This document shows positions 46,037 to 54,429 of a DNA stretch of 64,000 bases, in pieces. The notes under the pieces are model-generated. The model worked only from the letters and a program-made list of their open reading frames with translations, made no database searches and was not told where the DNA came from. Where the stretch lies: contig NZ_AVFL01000024.1 of assembly GCF_000576635.1 (NCBI RefSeq), positions 1 to 64,000 on the forward strand, written 5' to 3'. The stretch comes from Skermanella stibiiresistens SB22 (GTDB lineage Bacteria; Pseudomonadota; Alphaproteobacteria; Azospirillales; Azospirillaceae). Each line of letters opens with the position of its first letter. Positions within the stretch are counted from its first letter, which is position 1. Made by a program: the position numbers and the translations under genes.

Positions 46037-49000
46037 ATGCCCGTTCTTGAGGAATGGCTGACCGCCATCGGCCTGGGCCATCACGCCGGAGCCTTCCGCG
46101 GCCATGACATCGACCTCGCCGACCTCGCCGAACTGACCGAGGACGATCTCCGCGAGATCGGCCTCAGCATGGGCGAGCGCAAGCGCTTCCTCCGCGCGCT
46201 CTCCCCCGCCAGCCAGCCGACACCGCTCCCATCCTTGCCGACCGCCCCGCATCCCATGGCCGAGCGGCGCCACCTGACGGTGCTGTTCTCCGATATCGTC
46301 GGCTCGTCGGCGTTGGCCGAACGGCTCGACGCCGAGGACGTGCTGGATGCGATGCACCGCTATCAGCGGCTGGTCGGCGACCTCGTCGAGCGGTTCGGCG
46401 GGCATGTCGCCAAGTTCCTGGGCGATGGCGTCGTGGCGTGGTTCGGCTATCCCACGGCGTCGGAATCGGACGCCGAATGCGCGTTGCTGGCGGCTCTGGA
46501 GATCACGCGGGCGATCGGCGGCGTGCCGCTGCCCGACGGCGGTAGGCTGCGGGTCCGGATCGGCATCGCGACCGGTCCCGTGGTGATCGGCGACCTGATC
46601 GGCAGCGGCACCGCGACCGAGCATCCCATCGCCGGCGTCACCCCCAACCTGGCGGCGCGCCTGCAAAACCTCGCCCCGCCGAATGGCGTCGTCGTTTCCG
46701 ACGACAGTTGGAGCCTGACCGCCAGCCGTTTCCATTTCGAGGACATGGGAGCCCACGCCCTCCAAGGCTTCTCCCAGCCGGTCCGCGTCTGGCGGGTCAG
46801 GTCCGAGCGCCGCCGGGGCGACGCCAGCGACAGGGTGCCCCTGGTTCCGCTGGTCGATCGGCGAACCGAGCGGGCGCTGCTGCGCGAGTTGTGGCGCCAG
46901 GCCCGCGAGGTCACCGGCGCCGTCCTGCTGGTGCGCGGCGAACCCGGTATCGGCAAATCGCGGCTGATCGAGGAGTTCCTGGAAGGCGCCGGCGACACCG
47001 GCCATTGGACCTTCCGTCTCCAGGCGTCCCAGGTCAACGGCAGCAATCCCTTGTGCCCCGTGATCGCCGAGATCGAGCGGTTCACCGGCATCGACCGTCT
47101 CGACCCGCCGGCGACCCGTCTCGCCAAGCTCGACGCCTTCGCGTTCGGCGAGGACGCCGAGCGGGCGGAGGTGCTGCGCGTGATGGCCTCCCTGCTGTCG
47201 ATCCGGCACGAGGAGGAATCAAACCAGCCACCCCTATCGCCGCGCCAGTTGAAGGAGCTGACGCTCCGGACGCTGGTCCGCCAACTCTGCCTCGCCGCCG
47301 AGGACCGGCCGGTCATCCTGCTGGTGGAGGACATGCACTGGCTCGACCCGACCACGGTCGAACTGCTGAACCGCCAGATCGACACGGCGCGCGGCCGCCG
47401 TTTGTTCATCATCGTGACCTCGCGCGAGCCATTCCCGGAGGACTGGAAGGGCCGACCCGGCGTCCACGCGCTGGATCTGCCCAAGCTGGCGGTGGAGGAC
47501 TGCGCGGCCATGGTCCGCAGCCTGACCACCGACCGGCCGCTCGACCGCCGCACCCAGACGCGCATCCTGGAGCGGACCGACGGCATTCCGCTGTTCGTCG
47601 AGGAGTTGACCCGCACGCTGGTGGAGGCCAAGCCGACCGCGCCCGGCACCCGCCCCGACGCCATCCCGATCTCGCTCGAGGCCTCGCTGATGGCCCGGCT
47701 GGACCGCGCCGGCACCGCCAAGGAGCTTGCCCAAGCGGGTTCGGTGCTGGGCCGCTCGTTCGACCACGATCTGCTGAGTCGGGTGTCGGAGTTCCGCGCC
47801 GAGGACTTGGACGACGCGCTGGCGGTCCTGATCCGCGCCGACCTGATCCATGGCGACGGCGATCTCCGCTACAGCTTCAAGCACGCGCTGGTCCAGGACG
47901 CCGCCTATGCCAGCCTGCTGCGCGATCGGCGCCGCGCGCTCCACGCCCGTGCCGCCGCGGCGCTGCTCGACCTGACGCCGGAGGCGGGCGACCTCCGTCC
48001 CGACCTGCTCGCCCACCATTACGAGGAGTCGGCCCAGGTCGCACCTGCCATCGCCTATCTGCTCAAGGCGGCGCGGCGGGCGCTCGACCGCTCCGCCATG
48101 GCCGAGGCCGAGAACCACCTGACCCGGGCGCTCGCCCTGACCGCGGCTCCTTACAAAAGCGGGTTGAAGGAGCGTGAGGCGCTGGACCTCCGGATGGAGA
48201 TCCTGGTCCTGCTCGGGCCGGTGCGGATCTTCCTGCGCGGCCCCGGCTCGCCCGACGTCGAACGGCTCTACGCCGAAGCCTACGAGATGTGCCGCCAACT
48301 GCCGGAAACCAGCAGGCACTTCCCGATCTCGTGGGGCTGGTGGCGGCTGTCGCGCGACTTCACGGTGATGGGCCAACGGGCCGACGCGCTGCTGGAGCGG
48401 GCGAGCGAGCGCGCCGACGACGGCATGCTGCTCCAGGCGCACCATTGCCAGTGGGCCAGCCACTTCAACCGGGGCGATCTGGCGCGCTGCCGTCACCACA
48501 TCGACCGTGGCCTGGCGATCTACCAGGCCGGCGACTACCGCGAGCACGCCTCGCTCTATGGCAACCATGACGCCAAGGTCTGCGGCCACGCCGAGCGGGC
48601 GCTGGTGCTCTGGCTGGCCGGCGACGGCGCGGCGGCCCAGCGGGAGGAGGGCGCCTCGCTCGCCTGGGCCGCCGGGCTGGGCCATACCGGAAGCCGCGCC
48701 CACGCGCTCGACGCCTCGCTGACGCACCAGTTCTACCGCCGCGACACTGGGCTGGTGCTGGCCCGGGCCGCCGACATGATCGCCCTGGCGGAGGAACAGA
48801 ACTTTCCCGATCACCGTGCCAAAGGGCTGCTCTACGCCGGCTGGGCGATCGCCATGCGAGGCGAGCCCATGCGGGGCCTCGATCAGGTCAGGGTGGCGCT
48901 GGCTCGTCAGAAGGCGATCGGCACGCCGGAGGACTTCCCGGTCTTCCACTGCATGCTGGCCGATGTCCTGGCCGGCGCCGGCAAGCCGGAGGAGGCTTTG

Positions 49001-49366
49001 GCCGAACTGATCGCGGCGCGCGAGGAGTTCGAGAGGATCGGCCTCCGGATCTGGGCGCCGGAGGTCGAGCGGCAGATCGGCGAGATGACGTGGCTGTCGG
49101 GTTCAGCCGACGATGGCGCCGTGGAGGCGGCGTTCCGGCGGGCCCAGAAGGAGGCCCGGCGGCAGGGTGCGTTGGCGCTCGAACTGCGCGCCGTCAACAG
49201 CATCGCCACCTTGTGGGAGAGGCGGGGCAGGGTGGATGAGGCGTTCGACCTTTTGCGCCGGATGCTCCACCGCTTGCCGCCCACCGCCGCCAATCCCGAT
49301 CTGGAGACGGCGCGGGAGGGCGCCCGGCGGTTGTCCGCCCGCCTCCGGGTCGGATGGCCCCGGTGA
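46037..49366 (+). CDS. SAM domain - class III cyclase - AAA ATPase - TPR protein
   Basis: A 1109-residue multidomain protein. It has an N-terminal SAM domain (~1-58, EEWLTAIGLGHHAGAFRGHD). A class III nucleotide cyclase domain (~75-255) follows, with metal Asp86 (FSDIVGSS), Asp130 (KFLGDGVVAWFG, Lys126 suggesting ATP as substrate) and the transition-state pair in GVTPNLAARLQN. The AAA/STAND-type ATPase has a P-loop GEPGIGKSR (~300) and Walker B ILLVEDMHWLDPTT (~430). A long TPR region (~700-1095) ends it. It may sense a signal and make cAMP or act as a STAND switch. The ycaO start lies inside its last codons, so the two are coupled. Confidence 0.88.
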   Translation: MPVLEEWLTAIGLGHHAGAFRGHDIDLADLAELTEDDLREIGLSMGERKRFLRALSPASQPTPLPSLPTAPHPMAERRHLTVLFSDIVGSSALAERLDAEDVLDAMHRYQRLVGDLVERFGGHVAKFLGDGVVAWFGYPTASESDAECALLAALEITRAIGGVPLPDGGRLRVRIGIATGPVVIGDLIGSGTATEHPIAGVTPNLAARLQNLAPPNGVVVSDDSWSLTASRFHFEDMGAHALQGFSQPVRVWRVRSERRRGDASDRVPLVPLVDRRTERALLRELWRQAREVTGAVLLVRGEPGIGKSRLIEEFLEGAGDTGHWTFRLQASQVNGSNPLCPVIAEIERFTGIDRLDPPATRLAKLDAFAFGEDAERAEVLRVMASLLSIRHEEESNQPPLSPRQLKELTLRTLVRQLCLAAEDRPVILLVEDMHWLDPTTVELLNRQIDTARGRRLFIIVTSREPFPEDWKGRPGVHALDLPKLAVEDCAAMVRSLTTDRPLDRRTQTRILERTDGIPLFVEELTRTLVEAKPTAPGTRPDAIPISLEASLMARLDRAGTAKELAQAGSVLGRSFDHDLLSRVSEFRAEDLDDALAVLIRADLIHGDGDLRYSFKHALVQDAAYASLLRDRRRALHARAAAALLDLTPEAGDLRPDLLAHHYEESAQVAPAIAYLLKAARRALDRSAMAEAENHLTRALALTAAPYKSGLKEREALDLRMEILVLLGPVRIFLRGPGSPDVERLYAEAYEMCRQLPETSRHFPISWGWWRLSRDFTVMGQRADALLERASERADDGMLLQAHHCQWASHFNRGDLARCRHHIDRGLAIYQAGDYREHASLYGNHDAKVCGHAERALVLWLAGDGAAAQREEGASLAWAAGLGHTGSRAHALDASLTHQFYRRDTGLVLARAADMIALAEEQNFPDHRAKGLLYAGWAIAMRGEPMRGLDQVRVALARQKAIGTPEDFPVFHCMLADVLAGAGKPEEALAELIAAREEFERIGLRIWAPEVERQIGEMTWLSGSADDGAVEAAFRRAQKEARRQGALALELRAVNSIATLWERRGRVDEAFDLLRRMLHRLPPTAANPDLETAREGARRLSARLRVGWPR

Positions 49367-50616
49367 GTGATCCGGTGATGGCGCTTCCTCGGGGATTGGC
49401 CGCCCTGGACGAGGCGCCCAAGGCGTGGCGGGACGGCGCCCATAGGGCGGTGCCGCCGGAAGTCACGCTGAAACGCTTCCTGCCCCTGGCGTCCCGCTTC
49501 GGCATCACCCGCCTCTCGGACGTGACCGGCCTCGACCGGCTGGGCGTGCCGGTCTGGATGGCCTGCCGTCCCAACTCCCGCTCGCTCGCGGTCAACCAGG
49601 GTAAGGGCCTGACCCACGCCGCCGCCAAGGCGTCGGCCTTCATGGAGGCGGCGGAGACCTGGCACGCCGAGCATGTGGCGCTGCCCCTCCGCCACCAAAG
49701 CTGGCGCGATCTCGCCGCCGCGGCGCCTATCGCCGATGTGGAATCCCTTCCCAGGTCGAAACAGGGCGGCTTCCATCCCGATCGGCCGATCCTATGGGCG
49801 GAGGGTCGGGACCTGCTATCGGGCGCTCCGGTCTGGCTGCCGTTGGAACTGGTCGGCGCCGACTTCACCGATCCACCTCCCGCCGGCAGCGGCTGTTTTC
49901 CCGCCACCACCAACGGCTTGGCGTCGGGCAACAGCCTGACCGAGGCACTGGCCCACGGCCTGTGCGAAGTGGTCGAGCGCGACGCCATCACCCTGTGGCG
50001 ACGCGCCGGCGGGCCCGATCGCGCCGGCACGCGGCTCGACCTCGACACGGTTGAGGACGCCGCCGCGCGCGGTCTGCTGGCCAGGTTCGACCGCGTCGGC
50101 ATCGATGTCGGCGTCTGGGACGTCACCAGCGATATCGGTGTTCCGGCCTTCCTGTGCGCCATCGCCGGGAAGGCGCCCGAGGCCGGCGACGCCGAACTGG
50201 GCAGCGGCTGTCATCCCGACGCCGGCGTGGCGCTGTCGCGTGCCTTGACCGAGGCGGCGCAGGCGCGGACCACCTTCATCGCCGGCTCCAGGGACGATTT
50301 CGACCCCGACGCCTGGAACCCCGACACGCGGGCCGAGCGCTGGCACACCGCCCGGCGCTGGCTCTCCGTCGGGGGATCACGCCGGGATTTCCGCGCGATC
50401 CAGTCCATCGCCGGACCGACCGTCCGGAGCGATGTCGCCACGGTGTCGGACCGTCTCGCCACCGTCGGCGTTGGACCGATCCTGTACGCCGACCTGACGC
50501 GGCCGGAGTTCGGTCTGCCGGTCGTTCGTGTCGTCGTGCCCGGCCTGGAGGCGGCGGATCGCGGCTCGGAAGGCGATTACCTGCCCGGCCGCCGGGCCCG
50601 CGGAGTGGTGCCATGA
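49354..50616 (+). CDS. YcaO-family ATP-dependent peptide-backbone modification enzyme
   Basis: A 420-residue YcaO. The three ATP/magnesium-binding clusters are visible: GKGLTHAAAKASAFMEAAE (~83-101), TTNGLASGNSLTEALAHGLC with EVVERD (~186-210) and GSGCHPDAGVALSRALTEAA with QAR (~283-305). The C-terminal PGLEAADRG ... PGRRA is the form seen in TfuA-associated YcaOs. YcaO phosphorylates a peptide-bond oxygen; with TfuA it installs thioamides, and alone or with an E1-like partner it makes azolines. No E1-like or dehydrogenase partner is present here. ATG 49354 overlaps the previous gene by 13 bases; GTG 49363 or ATG 49378 are alternatives. The stop overlaps tfuA. Confidence 0.9.
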   Translation: MAPVSDPVMALPRGLAALDEAPKAWRDGAHRAVPPEVTLKRFLPLASRFGITRLSDVTGLDRLGVPVWMACRPNSRSLAVNQGKGLTHAAAKASAFMEAAETWHAEHVALPLRHQSWRDLAAAAPIADVESLPRSKQGGFHPDRPILWAEGRDLLSGAPVWLPLELVGADFTDPPPAGSGCFPATTNGLASGNSLTEALAHGLCEVVERDAITLWRRAGGPDRAGTRLDLDTVEDAAARGLLARFDRVGIDVGVWDVTSDIGVPAFLCAIAGKAPEAGDAELGSGCHPDAGVALSRALTEAAQARTTFIAGSRDDFDPDAWNPDTRAERWHTARRWLSVGGSRRDFRAIQSIAGPTVRSDVATVSDRLATVGVGPILYADLTRPEFGLPVVRVVVPGLEAADRGSEGDYLPGRRARGVVP

Positions 50617-51959
50617 ACAAGCCCGTCCTCTTCCTGGGGCCGACGCTGCCCCAGGCCGACGCCATGGCGATCCTCGACGCCGACTACCTGCCGCCGGTCC
50701 GCCAGGGCGACGTCTACCGCTTGGTCCGCGACCGCGGCCGAACCCGTCTCCCCAGCGCCATCGGCATCATCGACGGCGGGTTCGATCAGGTTCCCTCAGT
50801 CTGGCACAAGGAGATCCTGTGGGCGCTCGACCAGGGTGTCCCGGTGCTGGGGGCCGCCAGCATGGGCGCGTTGCGCGCCGCCGAACTGCACGGCTTCGGC
50901 ATGATCGGGGTGGGAGGCGTCTTCGAGGCGTTCCGCGACGGCGCACTGGAGGCCGACGACGAGGTCGCCGTGATCCACGCGCCCGCCGAGCTGGACTTCA
51001 TGCCCCTGTCCGAGGCGCTGGTCGATATCAGGGCGACGATCGACGCGGCGGTGGCCGCCGGGATCATCGTCGACGCCACCGGCCGCGCGCTGCTCGACCG
51101 GGCCCGCGCGCTGTTCCACGCCGATCGCGGCTGGCCCGCGCTGCTGGAGGACTGCGCCAGCCCGCTCGACCCGTCCGCCGGCACGGCGCTCCGCGGTTGG
51201 CTGCCGGGCAACCGCGTCCAAGCCAAGCGGCGCGACGCCGTGGCGCTGTTGGAGCGGCTGCGCGACGACCCGCCGCCGGTCCCGTTCCGCCCCTCCTTCC
51301 GGTTCGAGCGGACCCTTGTCTGGGAGCGGTTCCGAGCCGCCGCCGACGCGACACCCGCCCAACCCCCACGCGATGATCCCAGCGCCGACGCCCTGACCGC
51401 CCTGCGCCTCGATCCCGACGCCTGGTTCGCCCTGTCCGCGCGCGCCGCCCAGCGCCTGTGCGCGCTGGAGGAGGCGGCGCGGTGTTGCCCGAGCCCCGGT
51501 ACCGCCGTCCTCCGCGAACGCCTGGACGACCTGCGCCGCCGCGTTGGCTTGAGCCGGCGGCGCGACCTGACCGCCTGGGTTCAGGCCAACGGGCTGGACA
51601 GCGCCAGCCTTGGCCGGTTGCTGAAGGACGAGGCGGCGCTTCTTGCCCTGGAAGGCGCCATGGCCGGGAGATTGACCGAGGCGATGGCCGACCTGCTGCG
51701 ACTCGACGGCCGCTTCGCCGCACTGGCGGAGCGGGGCCGAAGTCTGCGGGAGGCGGCGAGGCCGGGCCGTGATCCCAGCGATCTGGAACGGGCGCGGCTG
51801 GCGGGATGGTATTTCGAGGAGCACCTGGAAGTGCCCGTGCCCACCGACCTCGACGCGTTCATCCTGAGGCTGGGCCACGCCGATCAGTCCGCTTTCTTCG
51901 ACGCGGTCGAGCGGCTGTTTCGACACGGAGGGCGGCGTGGGAACGATGCCGATGGCTGA
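50613..51959 (+). CDS. tfuA: TfuA-like protein
   Basis: A 448-residue protein. Residues 1-~210 are the TfuA domain: VLFLGPTLPQADA, AIGIIDGGFDQVPSVWHKEI (~49-68), GVPVLGAASMGALRAAELHG (~75-94) and DDEVAVIHAPAELDF. TfuA recruits sulfide or a sulfur donor for YcaO-dependent thioamide formation. The remaining ~240 residues are Arg/Ala/Leu-rich and helical, with no recognised domain; they may bind substrate. ATG 50613 overlaps the ycaO stop (ATGA). The next gene starts 23 bases before its end. Confidence 0.9.
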   Translation: MNKPVLFLGPTLPQADAMAILDADYLPPVRQGDVYRLVRDRGRTRLPSAIGIIDGGFDQVPSVWHKEILWALDQGVPVLGAASMGALRAAELHGFGMIGVGGVFEAFRDGALEADDEVAVIHAPAELDFMPLSEALVDIRATIDAAVAAGIIVDATGRALLDRARALFHADRGWPALLEDCASPLDPSAGTALRGWLPGNRVQAKRRDAVALLERLRDDPPPVPFRPSFRFERTLVWERFRAAADATPAQPPRDDPSADALTALRLDPDAWFALSARAAQRLCALEEAARCCPSPGTAVLRERLDDLRRRVGLSRRRDLTAWVQANGLDSASLGRLLKDEAALLALEGAMAGRLTEAMADLLRLDGRFAALAERGRSLREAARPGRDPSDLERARLAGWYFEEHLEVPVPTDLDAFILRLGHADQSAFFDAVERLFRHGGRRGNDADG

Positions 51960-53319
51960 GGACGGTATCCCTGGGGGGACCCGGTTCCGCCTGTTCCGCC
52001 AAACTCCCGGGAGCGGCGGCCCGGAGACGCCCGATACCGTGACCGTCGGCCCTCGTCCCGGTCAAATCGGCGCCGGTCCGTGCGACGACAGGATGTATGT
52101 CGTGGACGCGCTGGGCCACAAGCCTCCCTATGATGACGGTTCCGGACCGCCTTGGCGGGGACCGTGCCGTCCGCCGACGCGTCCCGGCCCCGATGGACAT
52201 TTCGACCATATCCCCGTCGATCACCCGGACTTTCCCGCCGTCCACATGTATGGCTCGGTCCGGCTGGCGCTGGATGTCTGGGAACGGTACCTGGGCGAGA
52301 CGGTTCGCTGGCCGCGCTTCCCGTCGGGACCGCGGCTGGAACTGATCCCGGTGGTCGATTGGGACAACGCGCATTTCGGGCCCGGCTATATCGAGGCGGG
52401 GTTCAAGATCGCAGGGGATGGCGCCCGCTCCCCGTTCTGCCTCAACTTCGACGTCCTGGCGCACGAGACCGCCCACGCCATCCTGTTCTCCGTGATGGGC
52501 TATCCGGAGGAATCGCGGGTGACCGCCGAGTATCTGGGATTCCAGGAAGCGGCCGCCGACCTGATGTCCCTGCTCTCGTTCCTTCATTTCTCCGGTGCCA
52601 TCGATCAGGTGCTGAACGAGTGCGGCGGCAATCTCTACGTCCTCAACGCCTTGAGCCGGATCGGCGAGTTCGCGGCGGCCGACCAGATCCGCGTCGCCAG
52701 CAACGACTCCGCCTTGGCCGATCTCGTGGGCGTGCGCTATCTGGGGCACGGAGACTGGTTCGACCCCAAGGGGCTCGACCGCGATGCCCACGACATGTCT
52801 CTGCCACTGACCGGGGCCGTCTTCGACATCCTGGTGGAGCTGTTCCAGGACGGCCTGGTCGCGCGCGGTCTGATCGAGCCCGACAACGACGCCCGGGGCT
52901 GGCGGCGGGACGAGGTGGAACTGGCGATCGACCGGCTGGGCGACCACTACGGCAGCCGCCTGGAGCGCTTCCGCGACGGCTTCCGCCACGCGCTGACCGA
53001 CGCCCGCGATCTCGTCGGCGCCTGCTTGGCCGAAGCGGTCCGGACACTCCGGCCCGACGACCTGAGTTACGACGGGTTCGCCGCCCGTTACCTGACGGCG
53101 GCGCTCGACCGGGGGCAGCGGGGCAACCTTGAGGCGATCCTGATCCATTTCGGCGCGCGCGGGATCGACCCACTGGCCGTTCCAGCGCCACCCCTCCGCC
53201 CGCCGCTGTCCCCGAGCTACGCCGAGCGCCACGCCGCGGCGATGCGGCAGTCGCGGCCCCGCGCCGCCACACCCGCGATCCTGGCGTCGCTGAAGGCGCT
53301 GGGGCACCGCTGGCGGTAG
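51937..53319 (+). CDS. Gluzincin-like metallopeptidase in the YcaO-TfuA operon
   Basis: A 460-residue protein with no signal peptide. The zinc motif HETAH is at residues 176-180 (NFDVLAHETAHAILFSV). A Glu in GFQEAAADLMSLLSF (~204) fits the third ligand plus downstream Asp of M4-like gluzincins. The N-terminal ~80 residues are Pro/Gly-rich. It is not secreted, so it probably cleaves a cytoplasmic peptide, for example a leader. GTG 51937 has GGAGGG 4 bases upstream; ATG 51946 and 51952 are alternatives. It overlaps tfuA by 23 bases, tying it to the operon. Confidence 0.75.
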   Translation: MGTMPMAEDGIPGGTRFRLFRQTPGSGGPETPDTVTVGPRPGQIGAGPCDDRMYVVDALGHKPPYDDGSGPPWRGPCRPPTRPGPDGHFDHIPVDHPDFPAVHMYGSVRLALDVWERYLGETVRWPRFPSGPRLELIPVVDWDNAHFGPGYIEAGFKIAGDGARSPFCLNFDVLAHETAHAILFSVMGYPEESRVTAEYLGFQEAAADLMSLLSFLHFSGAIDQVLNECGGNLYVLNALSRIGEFAAADQIRVASNDSALADLVGVRYLGHGDWFDPKGLDRDAHDMSLPLTGAVFDILVELFQDGLVARGLIEPDNDARGWRRDEVELAIDRLGDHYGSRLERFRDGFRHALTDARDLVGACLAEAVRTLRPDDLSYDGFAARYLTAALDRGQRGNLEAILIHFGARGIDPLAVPAPPLRPPLSPSYAERHAAAMRQSRPRAATPAILASLKALGHRWR

Positions 53320-53374
53320 GAGATTTAGCCTTAGTCTCCTTTGCCGCGGTTCGCATCTCACGGTGTCTGATCTA

Positions 53375-53402
53375 TCGTCCCAATCCTTCTGCGATTGGAC
53401 GA
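53375..53402 (+). promoter_or_regulatory. Hairpin between the peptidase and the 184-residue repeat protein
   Basis: TCGTCCCAATC (53375-53385) and GATTGGACGA (53393-53402) form a 10-bp stem with one bulged C and a 7-base loop. It lies in the only sizeable gap (107 bases) of the YcaO-TfuA array, so it could separate expression or protect the downstream message. GGGGGAGA at 53411-53418 is the ribosome site of the next gene. Confidence 0.35.
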
Positions 53403-53426
53403 TCGATACCGGGGGAGACGCCTGTC

Positions 53427-53981
53427 ATGTCCGACGAGTTCCTGGAGACGTTGCTCGACCCATCGCTCGTGCGGATGTTCGGCCGGCCGTTTGGCGGATT
53501 GACCTTGTCCCATTCCGAGCCGGCGGCGAAAAGCGGCAAGTCGGCGCTGAAGCCCTCACCCCTCGGCGAATGCCTCAAGGCGGAGAGCGATCCCCGGCTG
53601 GCCCGGATCTACGGCTTCAGCTACGAGGGCAGCTATTACAAGCTGGCGAAGCCCTATGTCTTCGTCGTCCACGGCGATGGGACCAAGGTCGCCGAGGTCG
53701 AGGACATGTCGGCCCTGGGCGTCGAGTTCCGCCGCGACGAGAAGTTCTTCGACGACGTCGTGATGTGGGCCTACGACAAGGTCGACATGTCGGTCAGGAT
53801 CGACATCGTGTCAGGTCCCCTGGATGAGATCCTGCTCGACCCGGCGCTGACCAGCGCCACCAACATGACCAGCGGCGATCTCAACCCGCGCATCGACATG
53901 CAGACGCGCGCCGATCTTCAGAGCCGGATCGACATGCAGGTCAGAGCGGATACGCAGATGCGCGGGCGTTTTTCGCGCTAA
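53427..53981 (+). CDS. Protein of unknown function with internal repeats (candidate YcaO-TfuA substrate)
   Basis: A 184-residue protein that I do not recognise. A 14-residue motif occurs twice: DPSLVRMFGRPFGG (11-24) and DPRLARIYGFSYEG (55-68), pattern D-P-x-L-x-R-(M/I)-aromatic-G. The C-terminus holds two tandem 12-mers, RIDMQTRADLQS (155-166) and RIDMQVRADTQM (167-178), ending RGRFSR. A degenerate copy, VDMSVRIDI, occurs at ~119-127. There is no signal peptide or membrane helix. It is the last gene of the YcaO-TfuA array, behind a 107-base gap and a good ribosome site, which makes it a candidate modified peptide or protein substrate. That is inference. Its end overlaps the convergent Nudix gene by 41 bases. 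Confidence 0.7.
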   Translation: MSDEFLETLLDPSLVRMFGRPFGGLTLSHSEPAAKSGKSALKPSPLGECLKAESDPRLARIYGFSYEGSYYKLAKPYVFVVHGDGTKVAEVEDMSALGVEFRRDEKFFDDVVMWAYDKVDMSVRIDIVSGPLDEILLDPALTSATNMTSGDLNPRIDMQTRADLQSRIDMQVRADTQMRGRFSR

Positions 53982-54429
53982 GTCCCGACTTTCGCGACGC
54001 ACGCGATCCCTTGACGTTCGGCGGTTCGACGGCCAGTCCCAGCAGAAGGGCGGCCAGCGAACCTTCGTCGACAGCCAGCGCCGCCTGGGCGGGCGTCATC
54101 CAGCGGCGCTCGCGCTCGTCCATCTCCGGCCATTCGTCAAGCAGCTCTTCGATCTCGAACGGATAGACCGCGACCTCGACGTTCTTCAGGCTGCCGTTCT
54201 TCAGGCGCTTCTTGTACCGGTACGATCCCATCGCCTTGGCGCCGACTTGGCCTACGACGCCAGCCTCCTCGAACGCCTCGCGTGCCGCCTGATCCGGATC
54301 GGACACGTTCTTTTCTTGCCAACCTTTCGGAACCACCCATCGTTTCGTCTCGCGTGATGTCACCATCAGCACCATGACTTGGCCTTGGCGGATCTCGAAG
54401 GGTATTACGGCAAGCTGCGATCGAGGCAT
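53941..54429 (-). CDS. Nudix hydrolase
   Basis: A 162-residue Nudix protein of the diphosphoinositol/dinucleoside polyphosphate type. The Nudix box is in GWQEKNVSDPDQAAREAFEE followed by AGVVG. The first Glu of the classical GX5EX7REUXEEXGU box is replaced, as in a common alphaproteobacterial subgroup, while REAFEEAG is intact. The flanks WVVPKG and YRYKKRLKNG are family-typical. It hydrolyses a nucleoside diphosphate linked to another moiety. The C-terminal tail is basic and overlaps the convergent gene. Confidence 0.88.
   Translation of the reverse strand: MPRSQLAVIPFEIRQGQVMVLMVTSRETKRWVVPKGWQEKNVSDPDQAAREAFEEAGVVGQVGAKAMGSYRYKKRLKNGSLKNVEVAVYPFEIEELLDEWPEMDERERRWMTPAQAALAVDEGSLAALLLGLAVEPPNVKGSRASRKSGLSAKNARASAYPL

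Noticed and set aside
53375-53402. Hairpin considered as a terminator of the YcaO-TfuA operon
   Set aside because: There is no T-run after the stem and the next gene is close behind with a good ribosome site, so termination is not claimed.
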